A stretch of DNA of 13,295 bases from an uncultured Lachnospiraceae bacterium (GCA_947302185.1 CAMYVI010000044.1:1-13295), one strand, 5' to 3'. Positions 1 to 7,704 are shown, counted from the first letter of the stretch. The notes: generated by a model from the sequence alone, not told the origin. A program made the numbers and translations.

Positions 1-1
1 A

Positions 2-1324
2 ATCGTGCGCGGCTATATGAACCGCGCTGTTTCTTTACGCGAAAGTAGTGTAAAGAACCAGTGCGAAATTTTATGCAAATCTTTAGAGACAGAGAATTAT
101 CTGGACAATCTGGATTCGCCGACCATCAACAGCGAGCTGTCGCTCCTTTCCAATGTCTATAACGGACGAATCCTCATTGTCGATTCTGATTTCCGCGTCG
201 TCAAGGATACATATGATATAGACACAGGCAAAACATCGGTATCGAAAGAGGTCGTATCTACTTTTTCAACGGGCAAAGGTACTTCTTCATATGACGACAG
301 AAATGCGTATATTCTGATGACATTTCCCCTTCTCACAGAGTCGGGCAGAGTAGAAGGCGTCATGCTGATTTCTATCTCTACAAATGAAATTGTACAGAAC
401 ACGCGAATTCTTGAGAGGCAGGGCCTGATAGTCATCGTACTGGCGATGCTGTTCGTGCTTATTATCGGCTATTTTCTTTCCGGATGGCTTGTAAAACCGT
501 TTATGAGAGTGACGCACGCCATCGAGGATGTAACGGACGGATATGAAGACGAGGCTATTTCCGTTCCGGACTATACCGAGACGGTAGCCATTACGACCGC
601 CTTTAATCAGATGCTGTCACGTGTCAGAATGATGGACAACTCAAGACAGGAGTTCGTATCCAACGTCTCACATGAGCTTAAGACGCCGCTGACCTCCATG
701 AAGGTCCTGGCGGATTCACTGAACGGTCAGGAAGGTCTTCCGGTCGAGATCTATCAGGAGTTCATGCAGGACATCACACAGGAAATCGACAGGGAAAATA
801 AAATAATTTCCGATCTCCTCTCTATGGTACGTCTGGATAAAAAGGCGGCTGCTCTCAATATCGAGAGATGCTATATTCCGGATATGCTGAACGGGATCAT
901 AAAACGGCTTAAACCGATCGCGACGAAAAATCATATTACGCTGCTTGTCGAGCCGATGCCGGACGTATATGCCGAGGTGGATGAGAGCAAACTCTCCCTG
1001 GCATTTACGAATCTGATAGAGAACGGAATTAAGTATAATGTGGACGGAGGATGGGTACGTGTCTCCATGACCGCCGACCATAAGTACTTCTATGTGACGG
1101 TAGCGGACTGCGGAGTCGGTATTCCCGCGGATCAGCAGGAGCACATTTACGAAAGATTTTACCGCGGCGATAAGTCTCATTCCACAACGATTGAAGGAAC
1201 CGGTCTCGGACTTGCGATCGCCCGAAGCGCCATTGTTCTCCATCGGGGCGTCATAAAAGTGAACAGTAAGGAGAACGAAGGAACGACATTCCAGGTCAGA
1301 ATTCCGCAAAAGCATCAGAAATGA
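2..1324 (+). CDS. Sensor histidine kinase, 5' end outside the window
   Basis: Membrane sensor kinase that should autophosphorylate on a His and pass the phosphate to a response regulator, probably encoded just upstream. Numbering here is from the GTG at 5, but the frame is open to the window edge, so a first membrane helix and the true start are missing. Residues about 20-135 look like an extracytoplasmic sensor domain. A membrane helix lies at about 140-163, then a HAMP segment at 164-210. The phosphoacceptor H223 sits in a SHELKTPLTS motif, followed by HisKA and an HATPase_c domain with an N box (NLIENGIKYN), DCGVGIP, the F box YERFYRGD and GTGLGLAIA. All key kinase residues are present, so it looks active. 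The stop codon overlaps the ribosome binding site of the next gene, which suggests one operon. The family is certain. The signal sensed is unknown; the layout is WalK/PhoR/MtrB-like. Confidence 0.93.
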   Translation: MVRGYMNRAVSLRESSVKNQCEILCKSLETENYLDNLDSPTINSELSLLSNVYNGRILIVDSDFRVVKDTYDIDTGKTSVSKEVVSTFSTGKGTSSYDDRNAYILMTFPLLTESGRVEGVMLISISTNEIVQNTRILERQGLIVIVLAMLFVLIIGYFLSGWLVKPFMRVTHAIEDVTDGYEDEAISVPDYTETVAITTAFNQMLSRVRMMDNSRQEFVSNVSHELKTPLTSMKVLADSLNGQEGLPVEIYQEFMQDITQEIDRENKIISDLLSMVRLDKKAAALNIERCYIPDMLNGIIKRLKPIATKNHITLLVEPMPDVYAEVDESKLSLAFTNLIENGIKYNVDGGWVRVSMTADHKYFYVTVADCGVGIPADQQEHIYERFYRGDKSHSTTIEGTGLGLAIARSAIVLHRGVIKVNSKENEGTTFQVRIPQKHQK

Positions 1325-1333
1325 GGTGTATAA

Positions 1334-2260
1334 ATGATCATGCATAGACTCATTCTCGGGACGGTATGTGCCATGATGGCAGTCTTCCTGCTCATCGGCT
1401 GCGGTTCTCCGGAACAGACAGATGTTAAGAATCTGAATGTAGTCTACTGTCTGGACGGAGAAGAAGAGTCCCTCGAATACGAAGAGTATACGGATGACGG
1501 GACAAATATCAATGAATCGATAGACGGGTATCTGAAAGCGATTATTGCAGGACCTAAGCGGCAGAATCACAAGCGTCTGCTGACGGAGAAAGTAGCCGTA
1601 CAGGGATGTGACGTCAGTGACGGGACTGTTACGATCGATTTTTCAAAAGAATACCATGAGATGGAAAAACCGAGAGAGGTTCTCGTGCGTGCCGGAATTG
1701 TCAGGACCCTGATGCAGATTCCGGACGTAAAGGGCGTAATATTTACAGTGAACGGGAACACCATTAAAGATTCAAGAGGTCAGGAAATTGGAGCAATGAC
1801 TTCCGATACCTTCATTGAGAATGCCGGACGCCAGATCAACACATATTCTCACGCTTCAATCAATCTGTATTATGCTGCCGAGGACGGCAGGCATCTGAAA
1901 AGAGAATCGCGTTCAATCTATTACAGCAGCAGTATGCCGCTCGAGTGGGCTATCGTCGAGCGACTGATCGAAGGACCGAAAGTGAGGGGAAATCATCCGA
2001 CGGTTCCGCCGAATGTTCAGATCCTCTCAATAACGAATTCCGACGGGATCTGTTATGTGAATTTGAATTCATCGTTTCAGGCAAATGTCCTCACCGTGAG
2101 TCCCGAAGCGACGATCTATTCAATCGTCAACTCTCTTGTGGAGGATTGTAATGTTGAAAGTGTTCAGTTCTCGATAAACGGAGAGTCGGACGTTTCATTT
2201 TCCGATTCATTGAGTCTGAAAGATCCGTTCAGTGCAAATATGAGTCTGGTAGAGGAGTAA
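1334..2260 (+). CDS. Lipoprotein with two GerMN-like domains
   Basis: Predicted 308-residue lipoprotein anchored outside the membrane. Residues 1-22 form a signal peptide ending in the lipobox L-I-G-C, with Cys23 as the lipid site. Two related modules follow, at about 34-146 and 170-290. Each has the GerMN pattern of an Ile/Leu-rich helix with an E/AxxxGP turn (IIAGPK, LIEGPK), then a strand pair with VTIDFS or CYVNLNSSF, then an LV/IVNSLV helix and a VxFxINGE-type strand. GerMN modules occur in GerM of spore formers and in LpqB of the actinobacterial MtrAB system. They are thought to bind envelope components, but no enzyme activity is established. GAGGTG at 1323-1328 lies 5 nt before the ATG and overlaps the kinase stop codon. 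Co-transcription and a role in modulating the kinase are inferred. Confidence 0.88.
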   Translation: MIMHRLILGTVCAMMAVFLLIGCGSPEQTDVKNLNVVYCLDGEEESLEYEEYTDDGTNINESIDGYLKAIIAGPKRQNHKRLLTEKVAVQGCDVSDGTVTIDFSKEYHEMEKPREVLVRAGIVRTLMQIPDVKGVIFTVNGNTIKDSRGQEIGAMTSDTFIENAGRQINTYSHASINLYYAAEDGRHLKRESRSIYYSSSMPLEWAIVERLIEGPKVRGNHPTVPPNVQILSITNSDGICYVNLNSSFQANVLTVSPEATIYSIVNSLVEDCNVESVQFSINGESDVSFSDSLSLKDPFSANMSLVEE

Positions 2261-2262
2261 GT

Positions 2263-2304
2263 AAAAAGGAGCTGTCGCATCAAGTGATGCGGCAGCTCCT
2301 TTCC
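2263..2304. terminator. Bidirectional intrinsic terminator between convergent genes
   Basis: A 15-bp stem (2268-2282 with 2285-2299, one G-U pair) is flanked by A-rich sequence on the left and T residues on the right. Read on the minus strand the stem is followed by TTTTTACTTA, a good U-tract, so it mainly ends the minus-strand lipoprotein gene. Read on the plus strand the tail is only TTTCCC, so it probably ends the kinase operon less efficiently. Confidence 0.85.
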
Positions 2305-2334
2305 CGTCGGACATAGTACGGGACACTTTCCTCT

Positions 2335-3459
2335 TTACTCTACAGAGAAGTCTTCTTTAGATACTTCACTTAGTTCTGTATATGATACCCATCCGGCGTA
2401 GTCATCGGGATCAAAATCTTCAGAACCGGCACTGGACGGGGCGTAGATCGGAGAGTCAATATTTGTCTCACTGTCTGTCCAGCCGTCTTCCGGTTCGACG
2501 TAAAAGACATTCGGTTCCTGTTCTTCTTCCAATAGAGCCTCCTTTATTACACCTCTGAAATTAATGGGGAGAGTACCTGTCTGGTAATTCTCCTCCTCGT
2601 TTACATAGAGAGTCAGCTCTTTATTCAGGGAGAACGGGTATCCGATGGCAAAGTGTCCTTCTTCGGGATAGTATCCGATCGAATTGGATGTAAGAATCAG
2701 TTCCTGAACGTTGTTCCTTTCGTCATAACTGTACGTCTGATTGGTCTGATAATTCTTCCTCACATACATTGTGCCGTATTCGGAAGTTTTGATATCGGTC
2801 GCATCCGTAATCGAGAATTCTCCGGCTCCGTCCACACTGAAAAAGTCGATCAAACCGCTGTAAGAACCCGACAATGTCACAACGTCGTCCGCAAAAGAGT
2901 AGATCGAAGTCTGATTGCGGCCTGTATTCGAGGAGGTAAATACGGTTATGATATTGGAGAGATTGTCCGTGAAATTCAGATCGCATACGTAAGCGCCCCG
3001 AAAGACGTCATATTCATCCACGTTGCAGACGAAGTCATTAATGGTTCCGTCGATCCAGAAACGCAGGCTTGATATTTTATGATCTTTGCTGTCTTCGTTA
3101 ATGCGCAGCTGAATAGTATCCGTTTCTTCGTCGCGGTCGGGATCGAGTGCCTGAATTTCGTACGGTATAAGTTCCGCAACATCCTTGCTGGTGCTGGCTA
3201 TGAGATTTTGAGTATAGTCATTATATACGCCGGCTGATGCGTCTTCACCTGCGCTTTCATCGGCGCCGCCTGTCAGCTGACCGAGAATCGCGGCAGCTCC
3301 GGCTGATGTCTGACCGGGGACCGGCGTATTCGGGACAGAATCGCTTAATGAACTGTCATCGACGGTCTCGGTCGCATCTTCAAGCATGAGGGACTCCCCG
3401 CATCCTGTCTGCGATAGAACTATAACAGATGCAGCGATAAGTAAAGCTTTTATTTTCAT
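2335..3459 (-). CDS. Predicted secreted lipoprotein of unknown function
   Basis: A 374-residue predicted surface lipoprotein that I do not recognise. The ATG at 3459 is chosen over an in-frame TTG at 3483 because AGAGG lies 7 nt upstream and because it gives a compact signal peptide (MKIK plus a hydrophobic stretch) ending at Cys20 (SQTGC). Gln at position -3 is an atypical lipobox residue, so lipidation is likely but not certain. Residues about 21-80 are a low-complexity Ser/Gly/Ala/Asp linker. A DPDRDEETD stretch at about 107-115 resembles Asp-rich calcium-binding loops of FG-GAP-like proteins. The remainder is beta-rich, acidic and aromatic, ending in an acidic tail. No catalytic motif is visible. 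The gene is monocistronic, with its own promoter at 3552-3580 and a terminator at 2263-2304. Confidence 0.8.
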   Translation of the reverse strand: MKIKALLIAASVIVLSQTGCGESLMLEDATETVDDSSLSDSVPNTPVPGQTSAGAAAILGQLTGGADESAGEDASAGVYNDYTQNLIASTSKDVAELIPYEIQALDPDRDEETDTIQLRINEDSKDHKISSLRFWIDGTINDFVCNVDEYDVFRGAYVCDLNFTDNLSNIITVFTSSNTGRNQTSIYSFADDVVTLSGSYSGLIDFFSVDGAGEFSITDATDIKTSEYGTMYVRKNYQTNQTYSYDERNNVQELILTSNSIGYYPEEGHFAIGYPFSLNKELTLYVNEEENYQTGTLPINFRGVIKEALLEEEQEPNVFYVEPEDGWTDSETNIDSPIYAPSSAGSEDFDPDDYAGWVSYTELSEVSKEDFSVE

Positions 3460-3551
3460 TTTAAATACCTCTGATCGATTCAAAAGTGAGGTCCGTAATT
3501 ACCGATTGCACATGTAACCATTCCGGTCCGGTGTGAAAAGATTTCATGCAA

Positions 3552-3580
3552 AGTATAGCAATCAGTCACACTAAAATCAA
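3552..3580 (-). promoter_or_regulatory. Sigma-A-type promoter for the minus-strand lipoprotein gene
   Basis: On the minus strand TTGATT (3580-3575) and TATACT (3557-3552) are separated by exactly 17 nt. Transcription would start near 3545 and give a leader of about 85 nt. Confidence 0.7.
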
Positions 3581-3650
3581 CTTATTTATTCTTCATCGAG
3601 CGATACTCGTGCCGTAAGTCTATGATACGCTCACAAGGTGATTCCCGTTT

Positions 3651-3708
3651 TCATCGTGAGTACAATCTCGCGATGAAGGCCGCTCTTATCGCTGCGAGCG
3701 GCATTCAT
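3651..3708. other. Two overlapping, mutually exclusive hairpins in a gene-free region
   Basis: The gap 3460-3822 holds no gene. Between the two divergent promoters, 3651-3660 pairs with 3667-3676 (10 bp, one G-U, loop TACAAT). The next arm, 3673-3685, pairs with 3696-3708 (13 positions, one mismatch) and is followed by T-rich sequence (TTGTATTGTTTTATT). The two hairpins share 3673-3676, so only one can form completely. This resembles an attenuator or a short RNA with a weak terminator, but no confident promoter lies just upstream. Confidence 0.4.
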
Positions 3709-3720
3709 TGTATTGTTTTA

Positions 3721-3750
3721 TTGATATAAAGCGTCAGTGTGTGATAGAAT
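3721..3750 (+). promoter_or_regulatory. Promoter for the ATP-grasp/dus unit
   Basis: TTGATA (3721-3726) and TAGAAT (3745-3750) are separated by 18 nt. A TGA directly before the -10 gives an extended -10 element. The predicted start near 3757 leaves a leader of about 65 nt containing a small hairpin. Confidence 0.65.
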
Positions 3751-3765
3751 GCATTTTAATACAGG

Positions 3766-3787
3766 CAGGAACGCCGGGGCGCTCCTG
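3766..3787 (+). other. GC-rich hairpin in the 5' leader of the ATP-grasp gene
   Basis: Nine bases on each side (3766-3774 with 3779-3787) can pair around a 4-nt loop with a single A-C mismatch. The hairpin is followed by A-rich sequence and the ribosome binding site, so it is not a terminator. It may stabilise the mRNA 5' end. Confidence 0.45.
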
Positions 3788-3822
3788 AAAAAATGATTAA
3801 AAAAAGATGAAGGAAGGAAAAA

Positions 3823-5049
3823 ATGAATTTTGTTTTTATTTCTCCAAATTTCCCGGAGGCTTTCTCACGATTCTGTTCAGGCCTTCATGACAACGGCGTC
3901 AATGTTCTCGGAATAGGTGATGCGCCTTATGAAGAACTGAATTCTGAGCTGAAAAATGCTCTTACCGAATACTATAAAGTCGACTCTCTTGAGGACTATG
4001 ACCAGATGGTTCGCGCTATGGGTTATTTCACTTCCCGGTACGGAAAGATGGACTGGGTCGAGAGCAATAATGAATACTGGATGGAGCAGGATGCCGCGCT
4101 CCGCACTGATTTTAATATAACGACGGGATTAAAATCGGATGAGATCTCAAGATTCCGCAGCAAGTCCGAGATGAAGAAGTATTACGCAAAAGCCGGCGTA
4201 CCTACTGCGAGATGGCAGATGGTGACAGACCTGGTCGACGGACATGCATTTGCCGAGAAAACCGGCTACCCGATCGTTGTGAAGCCGGATAGAGGAGTCG
4301 GTGCGGAAGCCACGTGGAAGCTTATGAATAACGATGATCTCGAGGAGTTTTTCAGAAACAAGCCCGAATCACCTTATATAATGGAGGAGTTCATCAAAGG
4401 TGAAATAACGACCTTTGACGGTGTCTGTGATTCAAACTCAGATGTTTTATTTGCAGCCAGCCATGTCACTGTGGAATCCATTATGGATATGGTGAATGAA
4501 GGCAGACCATGTTTTTACTACGTGAATAAGAGTGTTCCGGAATCGGTACGCAGTGCCGGGGTAAGGACATTAAAAGCTTTTAATGTCAGGAGTCGGTTCT
4601 TCCATCTTGAGTTCTTCAGACTGACTGAGGATCGGGAGGGAGTAGGAAAGCGGGGAGATATTGTCGGCCTTGAAGTTAATATGAGACCGGCGGGAGGCTT
4701 CACGCCGGATATGCTGAACTTCAGTCAGAATGCAGACTGCTTCAGAATATGGGCAGATATGATCGCGTTTGACGAAAACCGGCATCCCTATGAATCAGAC
4801 AATGCCCGGTATTGTATCTATTGCGGAAGGCGTGACGGGATACCATACCATCATTCTCTTGATGATATCGGCAGCCGCTTCGCAAAGAACAACAGGATGC
4901 TGACCAGAATGCCGGATGCATTGGCGGGAGCCATGGGAAACCAGGTGTGCATTGCAGTCTTTGATACGATAGACGAGGTAGAGGAATTCGTTGACTATGC
5001 TTTTTCGCCGATTAAGTGTGCTCCGATAACGAGGTGGCAGGACCGGTGA
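3823..5049 (+). CDS. ATP-grasp domain protein, probable carboxylate-amine ligase type
   Basis: A 408-residue cytoplasmic ATP-grasp protein. ATP-grasp enzymes activate a carboxylate as acyl phosphate and join it to an amine or thiol; the substrate here is unknown. Residues 1-100 form a pre-ATP-grasp alpha/beta domain (NFVFISPNFPEAF with a following GIGDAPYEE). The ATP-grasp core follows at about 110-310. It includes a YPIVVKPDRGVGAE lysine/glycine-rich loop, an EEFIKGE segment that should contact the adenine, and LEVNMRPAGG, the acidic/Asn metal-binding strand (E-x-N-x-R). The C-terminal 100 residues do not match a family I can name. AAGGAAGG lies about 6 nt before the ATG. Dus follows after 24 nt, so co-transcription is likely. 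The fold relates it to biotin carboxylase and carbamoyl-phosphate synthase large chains, but it lacks their extra domains. Confidence 0.88.
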   Translation: MNFVFISPNFPEAFSRFCSGLHDNGVNVLGIGDAPYEELNSELKNALTEYYKVDSLEDYDQMVRAMGYFTSRYGKMDWVESNNEYWMEQDAALRTDFNITTGLKSDEISRFRSKSEMKKYYAKAGVPTARWQMVTDLVDGHAFAEKTGYPIVVKPDRGVGAEATWKLMNNDDLEEFFRNKPESPYIMEEFIKGEITTFDGVCDSNSDVLFAASHVTVESIMDMVNEGRPCFYYVNKSVPESVRSAGVRTLKAFNVRSRFFHLEFFRLTEDREGVGKRGDIVGLEVNMRPAGGFTPDMLNFSQNADCFRIWADMIAFDENRHPYESDNARYCIYCGRRDGIPYHHSLDDIGSRFAKNNRMLTRMPDALAGAMGNQVCIAVFDTIDEVEEFVDYAFSPIKCAPITRWQDR

Positions 5050-5073
5050 TCATCCTGTCCAGGAGGTGACAAG

Positions 5074-6105
5074 ATGGAATCTGACAAAAGTACTTCTTCC
5101 GGACAATCTGACCCGAGCATATACTTTGCACCTATGGAAGGAATAACGGGACACGTCTACAGGAGCGCACATGCAAAGCATTTCAGCGGTATAGAAAAAT
5201 ACTATCTTCCGTTCATTGCCGCACATGAGACACATGCAATGAAGAATAAGGAAAAGAAAGATGTCAGCCCGGCACAGAATTTCGGGCTTTGTGCGGTTCC
5301 GCAGGTCCTGACGAAGAGTGCCGATGATTTTCTGTGGGCCTTAAATGAACTTACTTCGCTCGGCTACAGGGAGATTAATTATAATCTCGGATGTCCGTCG
5401 CCGACCGTGACGTCCAAAGGAAAAGGCGCTGCTTTTCTGGGGCAGCCGGATGAGCTTGATCGCTTTTTCGAGGAAGTATTCGAAAACATCGGGAGATATG
5501 GGAATATCGGTACTCAGCCGGAGAAGGATGATCTGAGGATCACGGTGAAAACACGGATTGGTGTCGAAGCTCCGGATGAGTGGGATAGAATATTTGCAAT
5601 CTATAACCGCTATCCGATCAGCGAATTGATCGTCCATGCGAGGACCATGAGGGAATTCTACGGAGGAGACCCACATGTGGAAATATTCGAAGAGATCCTC
5701 CGCTCGAGCCGCATTCCGGTCTGCTATAACGGAAATATTCAGACAGTGAGCGACTATACATCTATTCAGAGCCGCTTTGGCGGACATTCTATGTTCAGCG
5801 GCGTTATGATCGGGCGGGGACTCATTAAGAATCCCGCGCTTGCTCAGGAAATCACCGGAGGAGAACCTCTGAGCGGGAAAAGCCTTCTGGCCTTTCACGA
5901 TAAAGTACTTGCAGGCTATCAGGAGGAGCTATCGGGTGACGCTCATGTAATCAGCAAGATGAAAGAATTGTGGCGTTATATGGGACCGATGTTCAAAAAT
6001 GCGGAAAAACCGCTTAAGCGGGTAAAAAAAGCGAAAACTGTGAGAGAGTATCAGGCTGCTGTGAGAGAAGTGATATCGTGCGGAATAGACAGAAATGTGA
6101 AGTGA
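5074..6105 (+). CDS. dus: tRNA-dihydrouridine synthase
   Basis: FMN-dependent enzyme that uses NADPH to reduce selected uridines in tRNA to dihydrouridine. The 343-residue length fits the Dus family. The TIM-barrel motifs occur in order: YFAPMEGITG (17-26, FMN site), INYNLGCPSP with the catalytic Cys107, ITVKTRIG with the flavin-contacting Lys, LIVHARTMREFYGG with His and Arg for the phosphate, CYNGNI, and GVMIGRGLIKNP near the barrel end. A helical C-terminal domain that binds tRNA follows. AGGAGGTGA lies 5-6 nt before the ATG, a near-perfect ribosome binding site. It is probably the second gene of a unit with the ATP-grasp gene. Which Dus subfamily and which tRNA position is modified cannot be told from the motifs alone. 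No canonical terminator follows. Confidence 0.95.
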   Translation: MESDKSTSSGQSDPSIYFAPMEGITGHVYRSAHAKHFSGIEKYYLPFIAAHETHAMKNKEKKDVSPAQNFGLCAVPQVLTKSADDFLWALNELTSLGYREINYNLGCPSPTVTSKGKGAAFLGQPDELDRFFEEVFENIGRYGNIGTQPEKDDLRITVKTRIGVEAPDEWDRIFAIYNRYPISELIVHARTMREFYGGDPHVEIFEEILRSSRIPVCYNGNIQTVSDYTSIQSRFGGHSMFSGVMIGRGLIKNPALAQEITGGEPLSGKSLLAFHDKVLAGYQEELSGDAHVISKMKELWRYMGPMFKNAEKPLKRVKKAKTVREYQAAVREVISCGIDRNVK

Positions 6106-6139
6106 CAGGCTCGGCAGCGGTTACGGCAAACTGTGCGGA

Positions 6140-6199
6140 CAAGATGCGGCAAGATGCGGGGCATAGCCGGCCGATGCTATGAGGATTGCGAAGCAATCC
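6140..6199. repeat. 10-bp tandem duplication and two small hairpins after dus
   Basis: CAAGATGCGG occurs twice in tandem (6140-6159). A 6-bp hairpin follows (6162-6167 with 6176-6181), then a perfect 7-bp hairpin with a GAA loop (6183-6189 with 6193-6199). Neither has a T-tract, so they are poor intrinsic terminators. They look like a small dispersed repeat of the REP kind, but copies elsewhere in the genome cannot be seen from here. Confidence 0.45.
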
Positions 6200-6226
6200 G
6201 AATATGGGGGTGCTGAGTAATTATGA

Positions 6227-6246
6227 ATATGTTATAATAAACATAT
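6227..6246 (+). promoter_or_regulatory. Extended -10 promoter inside an inverted repeat
   Basis: TATAAT at 6233-6238 is preceded by TGT, an extended -10 element. No good -35 is visible (TGCTGA at 6211-6216 is weak). ATATGTT (6227-6233) and AACATAT (6240-6246) form a perfect 7-bp inverted repeat around the -10, so a dimeric repressor could bind here. The predicted start near 6245 gives a leader of about 130 nt for the membrane-protein gene. Confidence 0.55.
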
Positions 6247-6265
6247 GATTAAGACGCCAAACGTC

Positions 6266-6311
6266 GATTACGGATTGATCCTTGCTTATGTACTCCTACA
6301 ATCCCGTAATC
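6266..6311 (+). other. Structured 5' leader hairpin of the LPGS-repeat protein gene
   Basis: GATTACGGATTG (6266-6277) pairs with CAATCCCGTAATC (6299-6311) as 12 bp with a single bulged C, closing a 21-nt loop. A small GACG/CGTC hairpin lies just upstream. It could be a cis-regulatory element. I do not recognise a known riboswitch class in it. Confidence 0.45.
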
Positions 6312-6375
6312 AACATATCAGTTCAGTTGAGCGTTAACAGGGAGCTATTGATTATCGCTGTGCGGGGAACTTTTC

Positions 6376-7704
6376 ATGGCAGAGAATTATAACGGAGTTA
6401 TGGGTGCGTCGGGCACGGATGCAGGTATCGCCGACCCGGTTTTTAATTATGAGGATATGCCGGGCAGCTATATCGATGATATTTTAAAGTCGGAACTTCC
6501 GGGAAGTCATCTTGATTATCTACTGTATGGTGAACTTCCGGGGAGTCATCTTGATATTGTTCTTGAGTCGCCTCTTCCCGGAAAAAGTATGGATGAGCTT
6601 CTTAATATGCCTTTACCCGGGGGTTATTCTTACGGAATCGATTCGATTGCTGCCGGTAAAATAGCCGTAGGGAAACGGAATAACGAGCGCTCTCACACGT
6701 CATATGAAAGGCGGCAGGAGACTTATTCAGGTCAGGCGGGTGACCGGCTGAGCGAGTTGCGAAAAGCCCGTAAAGAAGAGCAGGAAATAAAAGCATATCT
6801 CGCTGATCTGGAACAAAAGAGCTATTCTCAGGCTGCGGCTGCTCAGAACAGGATCAACGCGGGATCTCGCAGAGGACTCAACGATCTCGATTCGCTGTGG
6901 ACGTCTGTCCGCAAAAATGTTAAGCAGAACCGCGAGGAGCGGTTACAGAGACTCGGGAAAATGAAAGACTTCAACTCGTCGAAATTTGTCAACAAGCAGG
7001 TGAAGAGCGAGACGAAGAAGAATAGAAAAATGGGAGCTTTGGGGGCATTTGTCCTTATGATTTTCCTGCTCACGTTCCTGAATCGGATAATCATACCTGC
7101 AGTGCAGTATATCGCTTCCCACATCCATTCCGAGGCGCCGGCAGAAAACGGAGAATTCTATCTGACCGATGACGAATTTAATACTTTCTATAGTATTTAT
7201 CAGGACATTTCGAAAGACAGGGATGATTTTGATGAATTATTTAAAATGTCAAATGAAGATCTTGCAAAGCTCTATGAAGACAGAGGCTTCGAAGTAAATA
7301 TTGACGAAGAGAACGAAGTGGTCTCGGGCGGTTATTCCGAAGCAATGACCTGGGTAAATTTTTACAGGAACAAGGAATACTTAGATTTCAGCTGCCAGAC
7401 TGTATCGGACAGCATTGACCGGTCTGTCGTGGAAAAAGCGCTGACCGGAGCGTCAACAGATTTTGTGCAGCAGTATTTGGGAAAGGATAGCTCTGCTTTA
7501 GGTCTGGATGAAGAATTAATCCGTAAGTTTGCCGAAGAAGCGGGCGAGAAGGAGTATGTCTCTTATGAGACGGATAATTTCACAATATATTTTTACGATT
7601 ATGAGAATTATACAGCGTTTTATCTCTATGAAGGCGATGACCCGGTATACATTCAGGTGAACAAAGACGGCGGATGGCTGGAAATGGCAGCTGTGTGGAG
7701 ATGA
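6376..7704 (+). CDS. Single-pass membrane protein with N-terminal LPGS 13-residue repeats, unknown function
   Basis: A 442-residue protein that I cannot assign to a family. Residues 28-79 are four 13-residue repeats of the form [LM]PG-[SK]-x-x-D-x-x-L-x-x-x, with a degenerate fifth start (LPGG) at 80. Residues about 110-165 are a charged Glu/Lys/Arg/Gln-rich helix, probably coiled coil. A strongly basic stretch (KQVKSETKKNRK) directly precedes one hydrophobic segment at about 219-247. By the positive-inside rule the N-terminal 218 residues are cytoplasmic and residues 248-442 lie outside. The outer part starts with an acidic helical region and ends beta-rich (TIYFYDYENYTAFYLY). There is no signal peptide. 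The ATG at 6376 has only a weak GGGGA 9 nt upstream; the next in-frame ATG (6400) would remove just 8 residues. The gene stands alone behind the promoter at 6227-6246. Confidence 0.82.
   Translation: MAENYNGVMGASGTDAGIADPVFNYEDMPGSYIDDILKSELPGSHLDYLLYGELPGSHLDIVLESPLPGKSMDELLNMPLPGGYSYGIDSIAAGKIAVGKRNNERSHTSYERRQETYSGQAGDRLSELRKARKEEQEIKAYLADLEQKSYSQAAAAQNRINAGSRRGLNDLDSLWTSVRKNVKQNREERLQRLGKMKDFNSSKFVNKQVKSETKKNRKMGALGAFVLMIFLLTFLNRIIIPAVQYIASHIHSEAPAENGEFYLTDDEFNTFYSIYQDISKDRDDFDELFKMSNEDLAKLYEDRGFEVNIDEENEVVSGGYSEAMTWVNFYRNKEYLDFSCQTVSDSIDRSVVEKALTGASTDFVQQYLGKDSSALGLDEELIRKFAEEAGEKEYVSYETDNFTIYFYDYENYTAFYLYEGDDPVYIQVNKDGGWLEMAAVWR
6457..6612 (+). repeat. Four tandem 39-bp coding repeats (13 residues each)
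   Basis: The units run 6457-6495, 6496-6534, 6535-6573 and 6574-6612. Units 2 and 3 are the most alike: both encode LPGSHLD and share most of their DNA, which points to recent duplication. Unit 1 starts with Met in place of Leu, and unit 4 has LPGKSMD. The conserved Asp and Leu spacing suggests a short amphipathic turn-helix motif. Confidence 0.85.

Noticed and set aside
716..1570. 284-codon open frame on the minus strand
   Set aside because: It lies opposite the kinase catalytic domain and the start of the lipoprotein gene, which have clear motifs. Its translation shows no domain and it has no ribosome binding site in a sensible place.
6183..6199. GGATTGC-GAA-GCAATCC hairpin as terminator of dus
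   Set aside because: Only 7 bp, and followed by GAATATGGGGG without a T-tract.
6457..6612. LPGSH repeats as sortase LPXTG signals
   Set aside because: The motif lacks the x-T-G pattern, is repeated near the N-terminus on the predicted cytoplasmic side, and has no following membrane helix plus basic tail.
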